The position numbers and the translations under genes were made by a program. The notes under the pieces were generated by a model. It did not search any database. It was not told where the DNA came from and worked only from the letters and a program-made list of their open reading frames with translations. Shown here piece after piece: positions 24,636 to 33,175 of a stretch of 64,000 nucleotides of DNA (the first letter of the stretch is position 1; every line of letters starts with the position of its first letter). The DNA is from an uncultured Eubacteriales bacterium (GTDB lineage Bacteria > Bacillota > Clostridia > Oscillospirales > Oscillospiraceae), in contig URAZ01000001.1 of the NCBI GenBank assembly GCA_900545925.1, positions 1-64,000 on the forward strand, written 5' to 3'.

Positions 24636-24740
24636 AATCCGTATGTACTTACCTGCTTGATTGTAGGGGCCGATGCCCACATCGGCCCCTATAGGCTGCT
24701 GCGCAGATTTGCAGCTGCCCATCGGGCGGAGTAGAGCCCA
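24636..24740 (-). repeat. Dispersed palindromic repeat, copy 1 (extended form)
   Basis: The core is a perfect 12-base palindrome (24664-24675 with 24680-24691, loop CCCA). The flanks on both sides are the reverse complement of those around the copy at 58640-58760 (CGAATCCGTA side and GCTGCCCATC side), so the mobile or duplicated unit is about 105-120 bases. It lies between convergent genes. Confidence 0.8.
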
Positions 24741-24752
24741 CCCTCAACTGCG

Positions 24753-25955
24753 TCAGTCTTTTTCAGCCGTCTCCGGCTCAGGATTCTTTCGGCTCAGGAG
24801 GATGCCGATCGCAATGAGCGGGATCACGATCCAGCTGACAATGGTCGCCGTCCAGCCGCCCCACTGCGCGAGGAGCGCAAACAGATAGGAGGAGATCGCC
24901 GCGCCCAGATACAGCATGCAGTCGAGAATGCCGCTGACGGTCGCGCTGCGGCCGACGGAGCCGAATTGGATGGGGATCGAGATCGTAAAGGAAAGGTCTG
25001 TGCAGACCATCAGGCACAGCATGACCGCCATGAAGCCTGCCGCGGCCAGCGTCCACCCGGCAAGATTTGCAAGCAGCACAATACACGCTGCGGCAGCGCA
25101 GCCTGCATAGAACACGATCAGCTGCGTTCTGGTTTTCGGGACTTTTTTCTGAACCGCCGGATGTACGGCAAGCGCCAGAATTTTCGCGGCGGGCAGGACT
25201 GCGGATAAGATCAGGGAAAGCGTCGCGTTCAGCGAAAATTCCTCGGAAAAATACACCGGCGCCCAGGAGGTCAGCCCGTCACGGATCATGCCGGTCAGAC
25301 AGGCGACGCCCATAAAATAAAACAGCCTTCCTCTGCGGAAGAACTGCCAATTCAGCTTGGCTGCGCGTTTTTTCTGCATCTGCGTCGTTTGTGACGCTGT
25401 GCGAAGATCCCGCATCAAAAACCACACAAAGCCAAGTGTCAGACAGGCCGCTGCTGTGACCGACATGGCTGTCCGCCAGCCACCCAAGGCCAGTTCCGCG
25501 GGGACGATCAAAAAGCAACTCAGAGAACCGGCATGCTGGAAAAGCGAAACAATGCGCAGGGCACTTTCCTGCTGCTCTGCGGGCAGGTTGTCCGCCGTCA
25601 GCCGGACGAGGCTGGGCCAGACTGCGGACTGCGCATAGCCGTTGATGCACCACAGAACAATCATGACCGGCAGATACGGCAGCAGCCGGATGCCAAGATG
25701 CGTCGCGGCACAGCAGAACATGGCGGCGCAGATCATCAGCCGTGGATTTGTGCGGTCCGTCAGCAGGGAGTTGATCGACATCCCGACGGCATACGCGATA
25801 TATCCGGCTGTGATCGCCAACCCCATCGCGTCCTTCGCAATGCCCAGATCGGGCAGCAGATCGACCATGCAGGCGCTCAGATCCGTGCGGCAGATCTGAC
25901 AGACAAAATACAAAATGCCGGACAAAATGACCAGCTTCCAATGCTTCTTTTTCAA
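24753..25955 (-). CDS. MFS transporter
   Basis: About 400 residues with twelve predicted membrane segments in two halves and the loop motif DRTNPRLM between helices 2 and 3. It resembles the OPA-like part of the major facilitator family (organophosphate and sugar-phosphate exchangers), but the resemblance is by eye. The frame opens at 26081, but the TTG at 25955 has AGAAGGAG nine bases upstream and begins the first cytoplasmic stretch. It is convergent to the sugar operon, with its own transcript. A role in sugar or sugar-phosphate transport is speculative. Confidence 0.85.
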   Translation of the reverse strand: MKKKHWKLVILSGILYFVCQICRTDLSACMVDLLPDLGIAKDAMGLAITAGYIAYAVGMSINSLLTDRTNPRLMICAAMFCCAATHLGIRLLPYLPVMIVLWCINGYAQSAVWPSLVRLTADNLPAEQQESALRIVSLFQHAGSLSCFLIVPAELALGGWRTAMSVTAAACLTLGFVWFLMRDLRTASQTTQMQKKRAAKLNWQFFRRGRLFYFMGVACLTGMIRDGLTSWAPVYFSEEFSLNATLSLILSAVLPAAKILALAVHPAVQKKVPKTRTQLIVFYAGCAAAACIVLLANLAGWTLAAAGFMAVMLCLMVCTDLSFTISIPIQFGSVGRSATVSGILDCMLYLGAAISSYLFALLAQWGGWTATIVSWIVIPLIAIGILLSRKNPEPETAEKD

Positions 25956-26169
25956 TGCCTTGATTCTCCTTCTGATTTCTTTTAAAATCGTAGCACAGGC
26001 GTTTTTGGAAAAGCAATGATAATTATGGCGAAAATGCGTATAAAAATGTCTAGAAAACAGCCTATTCGTTATGAGCCACATCCTCTTAAAATGTGACAGT
26101 CAGGAGTTCTCAAGGCGCTGTGTTATGACTGTTAAAGACAGAATGAAAGAGAAAGGATAGACAGGAGCC

Positions 26170-26655
26170 ATGAAGATAGCCGGAATTCTATTTGATAAAG
26201 ACGGGACGCTGCTTGACTTTAACGAATTCTGGGTTCCTGCAGCACAACGCGTCATCAGGCGCATTTTTTCGGATTACAGGATATCAGATACAAGCATCCA
26301 CGCGGAAAAAGCACTGCATTCGATTGGGATTGTAGAGAATAAAGTGCTTCCGGATGGTTCGTTTGCATGGAAGCCATACCGGGATATTGCAGATGATCTG
26401 AAACCTGCATTGGAATCCATGGAAGCGGGACTGTACGTCGATGCAGAAGACCTGACGAATAAGCTTGTTCGGTATTTCGAGGAAGAGAGCCTCGCGGGCA
26501 ATGACAATATAAAGGGCACTGCCGATCTGCCGGTCATTTTGGACTAGCTGCGGGAGAAGGGCATTCAGCTTGGAATCGCTACAACAGATACCTATCATGC
26601 AGCGGTGAACTGTCTGAAAGAACTGCGTGTGCTTTCCTATTTTACTTTATACGCC
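26170..26655 (+). pseudogene. HAD-family phosphatase (Gph-like), disrupted
   Basis: The N-terminus has the HAD nucleophile motif (LFDKDGTLLDF, D9 and D11) and a helical cap, like phosphoglycolate-type phosphatases. A TAG at 26545 interrupts the frame, which continues in phase with recognisable family sequence (LREKGIQLGIATTDTYHAAV) to about 26645. There it runs into IS630-type sequence and ends. The remaining core motifs (Lys and the DD motif) are missing. The gene is therefore inactive, by a nonsense change and an insertion or deletion. Confidence 0.85.
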
Positions 26656-26832
26656 TGAGATGAATCCCATCGAGCAGATATGGAAAGAACTTCAAATCAC
26701 GGCTTCCGCAATGAAGTGTTTGCTACTTTGGAGAAGGTAGTAGATCGGCTTTGCGATACCAGTTGCACCTTGACCTCTGATACGATAAAGAGCATTACAC
26801 GGCGTAGTTGGACAATCAATTGCTTTAATTAG
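26644..26832 (+). mobile_element. 3' remnant of an IS630-family transposase
   Basis: One frame reads YTPEMNPIEQIWKEL, the signature around the last catalytic Glu of IS630 transposases. A one-base shift is then needed to read HGFRNEVFATLEKVVDRLCD to the TAG at 26830. Only the last ~60 codons remain, with a frameshift, so it is inactive. It abuts the broken HAD gene. Confidence 0.8.
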
Positions 26833-26869
26833 ATTTTAGCATGAATCATTCCCAGCTATACACCAATGG

Positions 26870-26903
26870 AAAACCCGGCTGGTGCCTGAAACACCAGCCG
26901 GGT
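26870..26903 (-). terminator. Terminator of the obgE transcript
   Basis: A perfect 12-base stem ACCCGGCTGGTG (26873-26884) / CACCAGCCGGGT (26892-26903) with a seven-base loop; on the minus strand it is followed by a short T-run. It lies about 60 bases downstream of obgE. Confidence 0.75.
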
Positions 26904-26965
26904 ATCCCCCACCGCCGTTGTTACCCCTGTCAGGGGGCAGCAAATGGCTGCGGGTTTTTGTTCGT

Positions 26966-28240
26966 TTATTTCGTGTAGTCAAATTCAAAATCGTAGATAC
27001 TGACGGTATCTCCATCTTCAATCCCCTGCTCTTCCAGACGGTCGAACAGGCCGCTTTTGCGGAGTTGGCGGTCGAAGTACATGCGGGACTCATAATCGTC
27101 GAAGTTGATATCGTTCAGAAGCTTCTGGAGCCACTTGCCGGACACGACCCACAAATCGTCATAGTGCTCGATCTGCAACTCATCTGCATCGCCTGCCTCT
27201 GCCAGAGGCTTGACGTACTCCGGCTCGTAGATCGTAACGGGTGGGAGCGCAGCCAGCTTGCCAGCGATAGTCTTCATAAGTTCACGCGTACCCTGCGTTG
27301 TGGCAGCGGAGATCACATAAAATTCATAGCCTTGCGCCTCGACATGCGCTTTGAGCCTGTCCAGATTGTCACTGTCCGGGGACAGAAGGTCCGCCTTGTT
27401 CGCTGCGACAATCATGGGGCGGGCCGCGAGGTCTGGCGAATACTGACGAAGTTCTTCGTTGATCTTTTCAAAATCATCGACCGGATCACGCTCCTCGCTG
27501 CCGGAGACATCGACAATGTGGACGAGCAAGCGGCAGCGGTCGATATGGCGCAGGAAATCGTGGCCAAGGCCAACGCCGTCAGCTGCACCCTCAATAATGC
27601 CGGGGATATCGGCCATGACAAACGAAACGCCGTCGGCAACGTAGATCACGCCGAGGTTCGGATAGAGTGTGGTAAAGTGGTAATTTGCAATTTTGGGGTG
27701 CGCGTTGGACGTAACGGACAAGAGTGTTGATTTTCCGACATTCGGGAAGCCGACAAGGCCGACATCGGCCAGCAACTTGAGTTCCAGAATGACGTCGTGC
27801 TCCTCGCCCGGGAGGCCCGCCTTGGCAAAGCGCGGCACCTGACGGGTGGGCGTGGCAAAGTGTTGGTTGCCCCAGCCGCCTCTGCCGCCCTTGCAGAGGA
27901 CGAAATCATCGGAATCGGACATATCCTTGATAATCTCATTCGTGGCCAGATCGCGCACGACGGTGCCTCTGGGCACCTTGATGATCAGATTTTCGCCGTT
28001 CTTTCCGCGGCAGCGCTTTCCCTGCCCGTTTTCGCCGTTCGGCGCACTATACTTACGCTTATAGCGGAAATCCATCAGCGTGGACAGGTTATCGTCAACG
28101 TGCAGAACAATCGAACCGCCGTTGCCGCCGTCTCCGCCATCCGGCCCGCCTGCCGCAACATATTTTTCCCGGTGGAAGGCCACCGCGCCGTTGCCGCCCG
28201 CGCCAGCTTTGACCGAGATTCTGACTTTGTCAATAAACAT
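26966..28240 (-). CDS. obgE: Obg-family GTPase ObgE/CgtA
   Basis: A 424-residue GTPase with three domains: glycine-rich Obg fold (residues 1-157), G domain (G1 GFPNVGKS, G3 DIPGI, G4 NKAD, G5 SAAT) and a C-terminal OCT domain (from ~345) typical of Firmicutes. It acts in 50S ribosome assembly and stress or sporulation control. The ATG is inside the end of the acetyltransferase gene (11-base overlap), with AAAGGAG upstream. Confidence 0.97.
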   Translation of the reverse strand: MFIDKVRISVKAGAGGNGAVAFHREKYVAAGGPDGGDGGNGGSIVLHVDDNLSTLMDFRYKRKYSAPNGENGQGKRCRGKNGENLIIKVPRGTVVRDLATNEIIKDMSDSDDFVLCKGGRGGWGNQHFATPTRQVPRFAKAGLPGEEHDVILELKLLADVGLVGFPNVGKSTLLSVTSNAHPKIANYHFTTLYPNLGVIYVADGVSFVMADIPGIIEGAADGVGLGHDFLRHIDRCRLLVHIVDVSGSEERDPVDDFEKINEELRQYSPDLAARPMIVAANKADLLSPDSDNLDRLKAHVEAQGYEFYVISAATTQGTRELMKTIAGKLAALPPVTIYEPEYVKPLAEAGDADELQIEHYDDLWVVSGKWLQKLLNDINFDDYESRMYFDRQLRKSGLFDRLEEQGIEDGDTVSIYDFEFDYTK

Positions 28241-28760
28241 ATGCTTCGTCTCCTTTCAGATGAAGTTCGTAAAACGCTGCATCAAACGTTTCACTGCCGT
28301 CAAGGCGGCTGTATTGTCCGTAATGTGTCAGCTGAAAGCCGCACTTGCGTGCAACGTTTCCGGATGCCGTATTTAAAACTGCGTGAGACAGTGTGAAATC
28401 CCGCACGCCGAGGCTGTGATACGCCCACGCAAGCATCGCCTGCGCCGCCTCTGTCGCATACCCCTGTCCCCATGCGTCGTGCCGGAGGTTGTAGCCCAGC
28501 ACATGCACGCCGTCTTCGTTTTTGCCCACGCCGCCTGTGCCGATCAGCTGTCCGTTGTCCTTGCGGTAAAACCCGAATTCCAGCATATCCGGTGTGATTG
28601 ACGCGATCCACGCGCGCGTATCCTCGATGCTTTTATGCAGCGGATAGGGCATATACCGATTTACCTCCGGGTCGCTGGCCCAGACAAAGACCGCCGACGC
28701 GTCTTCCAGTGTGATTGGCTTTAGGATCAGCCGCTGTGTTTCAATTCTCCGGTTTTCCAT
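28230..28760 (-). CDS. GNAT acetyltransferase, RimJ/RimL type
   Basis: A 176-residue single GNAT domain of the Acetyltransf_3 group: N-terminal TQRLILKPITLEDA, then RHDAWGQGYATEAAQAML with the acetyl-CoA loop, and LNTASGNVARKCGF. Such proteins acetylate N-termini of ribosomal proteins or small molecules; the target is unknown. It overlaps both neighbours and is likely in one operon with obgE. Confidence 0.88.
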   Translation of the reverse strand: MENRRIETQRLILKPITLEDASAVFVWASDPEVNRYMPYPLHKSIEDTRAWIASITPDMLEFGFYRKDNGQLIGTGGVGKNEDGVHVLGYNLRHDAWGQGYATEAAQAMLAWAYHSLGVRDFTLSHAVLNTASGNVARKCGFQLTHYGQYSRLDGSETFDAAFYELHLKGDEAYVY

Positions 28761-29331
28761 GAAAGATCACTTCCTCCAGCGTATGTTCCCAGATTTCCGG
28801 ATAGTTCTCCCGATAATAACGCGCGCAGTCGGAATCCGGGGCTTTCCAGATTGCTTTCTTCCGAATCTCTTCGGAGATGGCTTTTTCCAGCCAGGCGCGC
28901 TTCTTTGCAAATTTTTCCGGGTCAGATGCGAAATGCGCGTAATCCAGCAGCAGGATATTGCCCGCCTCCTGCTCGTGCAGGAACGCTTCATAGGCGTCCG
29001 GGATATATTCCGCGTCAAGAACGCGGACGGGCTGCGATGAAACGAACTCGTTCGGAATTTCCGTTTTTTCATAGTTCCCTTCTTCGCAGGTATAGAGCCA
29101 GCCGGATTTTCCGGCGTAGAGTTTTTTCAGCGCGTCCGGAAAGGGCTCGTCAAAATACAGCTTCCCCTGTCGGGTATAGCCGTATGCGTATTCATAGTTC
29201 CGAATGAGGTAGAACAGCGCCATGGCGCGCAGAGACGTCAGGCAGACCTGCGTGGGCTTGTCAAAATACGGGGACTTTCTCAGTTCGAGAACTTGCAGGC
29301 CGCCTGCCGGAGAAGCGTGATAGTATGTCAT
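28741..29331 (-). CDS. Unknown protein with N-terminal YHAS motif
   Basis: A 196-residue soluble protein with no signal peptide or membrane segment. The N-terminus (TYYHASPAGGLQVLELRKSP and, later, CLTSLRAMALFYL) loosely resembles the H-x-S/T start and the 'lives-in-the-database' pattern of small putative ADP-ribosyltransferase folds, but no catalytic Glu can be assigned. The function is unknown. It is first in a run with the GNAT gene and obgE, overlapping the GNAT gene by 20 bases. Confidence 0.65.
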   Translation of the reverse strand: MTYYHASPAGGLQVLELRKSPYFDKPTQVCLTSLRAMALFYLIRNYEYAYGYTRQGKLYFDEPFPDALKKLYAGKSGWLYTCEEGNYEKTEIPNEFVSSQPVRVLDAEYIPDAYEAFLHEQEAGNILLLDYAHFASDPEKFAKKRAWLEKAISEEIRKKAIWKAPDSDCARYYRENYPEIWEHTLEEVIFHGKPEN

Positions 29332-29350
29332 GCCGCACCTCCCTAAGAAA

Positions 29351-29381
29351 AAACCCCGAACGGGACTCGTTCGGGGTTTTT
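29351..29381 (-). terminator. Terminator after the ribosomal-protein operon
   Basis: A perfect 12-base stem (29351-29362 with 29368-29379) is flanked by A-runs on one side and T-runs on the other, so it works in either direction. It follows rpmA on the minus strand. Confidence 0.88.
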
Positions 29382-29389
29382 ACAACAAA

Positions 29390-29671
29390 TTACTGTTCTG
29401 CGTAGACAGAGCACATCTTGCGATCCTTGCCCATACGCTCGAACTTGACCTTGCCGTCGATCAGAGCGAACAGCGTATCGTCCTTGCCGATACCGACGTT
29501 GTTGCCCGGATGAATGTGCGTGCCTCTCTGACGAACGAGGATGTTGCCGGCCAGAACGAACTGACCGTCCGCGCGCTTGGCGCCGAGTCTCTTCGATTCA
29601 GAATCACGGCCGTTCTTGGTGGAGCCGCCGCCTTTCTTATGTGCGAAGAACTGGAAACTCATATTAAGCAT
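29390..29671 (-). CDS. rpmA: Ribosomal protein L27 with cleavable N-terminal extension
   Basis: A 93-residue L27 (HKKGGGSTKNGRDSESKRLG and RQRGTHIHPGNNVG). The first ten residues, MLNMSFQFFA, are the Firmicutes extension that is removed by the Prp protease before HKKG. The ATG at 29671, with GGAGG nine bases upstream, overlaps the end of prp by eight bases; an upstream in-frame ATG is not used. Confidence 0.97.
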   Translation of the reverse strand: MLNMSFQFFAHKKGGGSTKNGRDSESKRLGAKRADGQFVLAGNILVRQRGTHIHPGNNVGIGKDDTLFALIDGKVKFERMGKDRKMCSVYAEQ

Positions 29672-29999
29672 CGTTTTGCACCTCCAAAACTTCGATATAA
29701 TCAGGATAGTCATCCCGCAGAGAGCACAATGTCAACATCATGCCGGAGAGAACTGCCTGTACAGCCTCTTCACTTTCACACGCTGCAGGAAGGGTCAGGG
29801 TGATTCGGGCCTCGTCCTCGTTGACCTTGCATTTGGCATGCTCACCGAGTACATCATTGATCGTGCACTCTGTAAGCTTGACAGCTGTAGAAACGGCTGC
29901 GCACACAATGTCGCTCTCCGCCTCTGCATAGCCGCTGTGGCCCGAACAGCAGAATCCACTGATTCTGCCCTCGTGATCGAAAAATTCGACGCGCGTCAT
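29664..29999 (-). CDS. prp: Ribosomal-processing cysteine protease Prp
   Basis: A 111-residue protein with the Prp catalytic pair H21 (CSGHSGYAE) and C33 (DIVCAAVS). It removes the N-terminal extension of L27, needed for a functional large subunit in Firmicutes. It lies between rplU and rpmA as in other members, overlapping rpmA by eight bases and three bases from rplU. Confidence 0.95.
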   Translation of the reverse strand: MTRVEFFDHEGRISGFCCSGHSGYAEAESDIVCAAVSTAVKLTECTINDVLGEHAKCKVNEDEARITLTLPAACESEEAVQAVLSGMMLTLCSLRDDYPDYIEVLEVQNDA

Positions 30000-30002
30000 A
30001 AA

Positions 30003-30314
30003 TTACAGCGCGATCTTTTCGATCTGCACCTTGGTGTACGGCTGTCTGTGGCCCTGGAGGGACTTGGAGTCCTTCTTGGAACGGTACTTGAAGACGCGAA
30101 TCTTCTTGCCCTTGCCATTCTTCAGAACCTTAGCCTCAACCTTAGCACCTGCAACTGTGGGGGTACCGAACTTGGAGTCAGCACCATCTACAACTGCCAG
30201 AACCTGATCGAAGGTAACGGTAGATTCAGCCTCCGCCGCGAGTTTCTCGATGTAGATCACATCGCCCTCCTTGACGTTGTACTGCTTACCGCCGGTAACG
30301 ATAATAGCCTGCAT
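30003..30314 (-). CDS. rplU: Ribosomal protein L21
   Basis: A 103-residue L21 starting MQAIIVTGGKQYNVKEGD, with the C-terminal KKDSKSLQGHRQPYTKVQI block. A first ATG four codons upstream is less likely given the GGTAGGTG site. It is the first gene of the rplU-prp-rpmA operon. Confidence 0.97.
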   Translation of the reverse strand: MQAIIVTGGKQYNVKEGDVIYIEKLAAEAESTVTFDQVLAVVDGADSKFGTPTVAGAKVEAKVLKNGKGKKIRVFKYRSKKDSKSLQGHRQPYTKVQIEKIAL

Positions 30315-30428
30315 ATTCGTTTGCACCTACCTTTTCTTTCGTAGACTCGCTCTTGAGGTGTGCCGAAGCAGCTTCTAACCTCTTTAATGCGGCTTATGAA
30401 TTATAGCAGAGATTTTTCTTCGTGTCAA
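30315..30428 (-). promoter_or_regulatory. Consensus promoter and probable L21 leader
   Basis: A perfect TTGACA (30423-30428) and TATAAT (30400-30405) with a 17-base spacer. The ~85-base untranslated leader before rplU has potential hairpins (for example GAAGC-TGCTTC) and is where Firmicutes carry the L21 leader that binds L21 for feedback control. The exact fold was not verified. Confidence 0.8.
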
Positions 30429-30449
30429 ATACTTTTTGCAATAAATCGC

Positions 30450-31016
30450 TTATTTTTCCGCTGCTTTGATCTTTTCCTCCGTATCCTCGCGGACAGCCTC
30501 GCGCAGCTTCGTCAGATAGGGAGAAAACGCAACAGCGTCATAGGCGTATGTCCGGTTGAGATCATACTCCAGCGGCTCCCACGATCGGATATCAGACTCG
30601 TTATGCTGGATGACAGCCTCAAGCTTGTCCAGCGCCTTATAAAGTTTCGCTTCGTCCGTCTGTCGCGCACTCATCTCGGTATAGAGCGCAGCCAGTTCCG
30701 TATCATAAGGGAGCGGAAGCGACGCAACCCAGTCAAAAAGCGCAGTATCCTCCTTCTTTTCGTCACTTGCGGACTTCATAAATGTCGGGATATCGCCGGT
30801 AAAGCACTCGCCGAGATCGTGGATCAGGCACATTTTAATGACCTTATCCATATTGAGCGTCGGGAACTCGTCTTTCATAAAAAATGCCATCAGCGCAAGC
30901 CGCCAACTGTGTTCGGCAACGCTCTCACGTCGGCCCTTGCTTGTCTCGCAGTGGCGCAGTTCGTCCTTAAGGCGCTCAGCAATATGCAGCACATTTAGTA
31001 ATTCACGCACTTCCAT
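30450..31016 (-). CDS. HD-domain phosphohydrolase, YfbR/HDDC2-like
   Basis: A 188-residue HD protein. The metal motif is seen as H36 (ESVAEHSWR), H65-D66 (CLIHDLGE) and a distal Asp near 129 (LDKLEAVIQ). Close relatives hydrolyse deoxynucleoside 5'-monophosphates. It follows radA by about 20 bases on the same strand. Substrate inferred from family. Confidence 0.85.
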   Translation of the reverse strand: MEVRELLNVLHIAERLKDELRHCETSKGRRESVAEHSWRLALMAFFMKDEFPTLNMDKVIKMCLIHDLGECFTGDIPTFMKSASDEKKEDTALFDWVASLPLPYDTELAALYTEMSARQTDEAKLYKALDKLEAVIQHNESDIRSWEPLEYDLNRTYAYDAVAFSPYLTKLREAVREDTEEKIKAAEK

Positions 31017-31036
31017 ATCTATTCTCCTTTTCTGAT

Positions 31037-32398
31037 TTAAGACAGAACCAGTTCGATTGCTTCGCGGATGTTGCGCACACGCAGCAGTTCCATGCCGTCG
31101 GGCGCTGTAAGATTGCCGGTACCGTGGCGCGGGATAATGCAGGTCTTAAAGCCTGTACGGGACGCCTCGGACAGGCGCTGCTGCAATCCTGTCACGGCGC
31201 GAATCTCACCTGTCAGACCGACCTCGCCGATGGCCGCGGTCGCCGGGTCGATGGGCTTGTCACGGAAGCTAGACGCGGCTGCAAGCACGAGGGCAAGGTC
31301 AGCAGCAGGCTCGTCCAACTGCAATCCGCCGATGACGTTTACATACGCATCCGACATTCCGAGATTGATGCCGCCGCGCTTTTCAAGCACTGCCAGCATC
31401 AGATTCGCCCGGTTAAAATCAAAGCCGTCCGCCGTTCGGCGGGGCACGTTGAAGTTCGTCCGCGCGACAAGCGCCTGAATTTCAGCAAGAACCGGACGCG
31501 TGCCTTCCATCACGCAAGCCACGCAGGTTCCGGGTGCGTTCAGTGGCCGCCCGGCAAGCAGCATTTCCGAGGGGTTCGGAACCTCGAGCAGTCCTCTGCC
31601 CTCCATCTCGAACACGCCGATCTCGTTTGTCGAGCCAAAGCGGTTTTTAGCCGCGCGCAGAATGCGGTAGCTGCTGGCGTGCTCGCCCTCAAAAAAAAGT
31701 TCACAGTCAACCATGTGTTCGAGCACCTTCGGGCCAGCGATCGCCCCCTCCTTATTGACATGGCCGACGACGAAGACGGTCACGCCGCTGCTCTTGGCCA
31801 GCTGCATGAGCGCCATCGTGCAGTCCTTGACCTGTGAAATGCTGCCAGGGGCGGAGGTGTTTTCCGGGTTGTAAAGCGTTTGGATGGAGTCGGCAATGAG
31901 AATATCCGGCTGCACCTCGTCAACGGCGCTCAAAATCTCGGAAAGATCCGTCTCCGAGAGAATATACAATTCATTCGACGCGACCTGCAGGCGATCGGCG
32001 CGCATTTTGATCTGCTTTTCCGATTCCTCGCCGGAGACATAGAGGATGCGGAGCGTTTTTCCAAGATACGCGCAGATCTGCAAAAGCAGCGTCGATTTGC
32101 CGATGCCGGGCGCACCGCCCACCAGAATTAGCGACCCGCGTACACCGCCGCCGCCCAGAACGCGGTCAAGCTCCTGCATACCGGTGGAGAAGCGGATCTC
32201 CTGCTCCCCTGTCACCTCTTTGAGCTTTTTCGGGACGGCGCGCGCGATACCGGCGCGGCCTGCCGCCTTCGCGGCAGGCATTTTTTTATCCTCGAACTCC
32301 ACAATGGAGTTCCATGCCCCGCAGGCGGGGCACTGGCCCTGCCAGCGCGGCGTTTCGTTGCCGCATTGCTTGCAGACAAAAACGGTTTTAGATTTCAT
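31037..32398 (-). CDS. radA: DNA repair protein RadA
   Basis: A 453-residue protein: N-terminal zinc finger (C9, C12, C23, C26), RecA-like core with Walker A GGAPGIGKST, the RadA-specific KNRFG motif, and a C-terminal Lon-like domain (GEVGLTGEIRAV). It promotes branch migration in recombination. Its start overlaps the amidase gene by 11 bases. Confidence 0.97.
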   Translation of the reverse strand: MKSKTVFVCKQCGNETPRWQGQCPACGAWNSIVEFEDKKMPAAKAAGRAGIARAVPKKLKEVTGEQEIRFSTGMQELDRVLGGGGVRGSLILVGGAPGIGKSTLLLQICAYLGKTLRILYVSGEESEKQIKMRADRLQVASNELYILSETDLSEILSAVDEVQPDILIADSIQTLYNPENTSAPGSISQVKDCTMALMQLAKSSGVTVFVVGHVNKEGAIAGPKVLEHMVDCELFFEGEHASSYRILRAAKNRFGSTNEIGVFEMEGRGLLEVPNPSEMLLAGRPLNAPGTCVACVMEGTRPVLAEIQALVARTNFNVPRRTADGFDFNRANLMLAVLEKRGGINLGMSDAYVNVIGGLQLDEPAADLALVLAAASSFRDKPIDPATAAIGEVGLTGEIRAVTGLQQRLSEASRTGFKTCIIPRHGTGNLTAPDGMELLRVRNIREAIELVLS

Positions 32399-33104
32399 TC
32401 GGATGCTCCTCTGAGAGCCACACGGACAGCGTTCCCGCGATCACGGCGGCCAGCTTTTTCTGATACTCCGGCTGCAAGAGCCGCTGTTCTTCCTCGTAAT
32501 TGGATAAAAATCCGCATTCGACCAGCACGCCGGTGCAGCCGATATGCTCCATGAGATACACGCCGTCCGATTTTTTACACTGACGGCGGTTGCCCGGCTC
32601 GAGGCCCAGGGCCAGATTGGCCTGCAGCTGCTCGGCCAGCGTCTGACTGCCGGGCGTTTTCGCGTAGAAGACCTGTGCGCCGTGGTACTTGCCCTCGGTG
32701 AAGAAGTTCTGGTGCACGCTCAGAAGCAGCGCGTTTTCCGTCTGGTTCACCGTCTCGGTCCGGTTTTTGATGTCCGAAACTTTCTTCTCCGAGATCGTGC
32801 GGCAGCCGTCTGAATAGACAGCCGTATCAGTCTCGCGGATCATGCTGACCCGCACGCCGCACAGGCGCAGAAGGTCGCGCAGGCGCAGCGAAATATCCAG
32901 ATTCAGCGCCGCCTCCGACGTGCCGGAAACGCCGGTCGCGCCGCCGTCCTCCCCGCCGTGCCCCGCGTCGAGCACGACGGTCGTTCCGCCGGGCTGCATG
33001 GCCGCCGTCTGCGCGCTTCGATGTGTCAGAACGGCGAAGACGCAGAAATACAGAACGGTCGCAAACAGCATGACCGGCATCATGATCTCTACCCATTTTT
33101 TCAT
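32388..33104 (-). CDS. N-acetylmuramoyl-L-alanine amidase, CwlD-like
   Basis: A 238-residue Amidase_3 enzyme: one N-terminal signal or anchor helix (residues 8-24), zinc ligands in LDAGHGGEDGG (His), a Glu near SEAALN and the His of LSVHQNF, and the catalytic Glu in LVECGFLSN. CwlD-type amidases make the muramic-lactam of spore cortex. The ATG at 33104 is chosen because it starts the signal helix; the longer frame to 33215 has no site. Confidence 0.88.
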   Translation of the reverse strand: MKKWVEIMMPVMLFATVLYFCVFAVLTHRSAQTAAMQPGGTTVVLDAGHGGEDGGATGVSGTSEAALNLDISLRLRDLLRLCGVRVSMIRETDTAVYSDGCRTISEKKVSDIKNRTETVNQTENALLLSVHQNFFTEGKYHGAQVFYAKTPGSQTLAEQLQANLALGLEPGNRRQCKKSDGVYLMEHIGCTGVLVECGFLSNYEEEQRLLQPEYQKKLAAVIAGTLSVWLSEEHPNEI

Positions 33105-33175
33105 ATGATCACCCCATACAAGCGTATGAGGGACAAGAAAAGTATAGCATGGATTTTTCGGTTTGAAAAGGTCGA

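Noticed and set aside
24664..24691. Palindromic repeats considered as CRISPR repeats
   Set aside because: Copies are kilobases apart with no regular spacers and no cas genes in the window.
30315..30428. Metabolite riboswitch upstream of rplU
   Set aside because: The position and gene content point to a ribosomal-protein leader; no known riboswitch core was seen.
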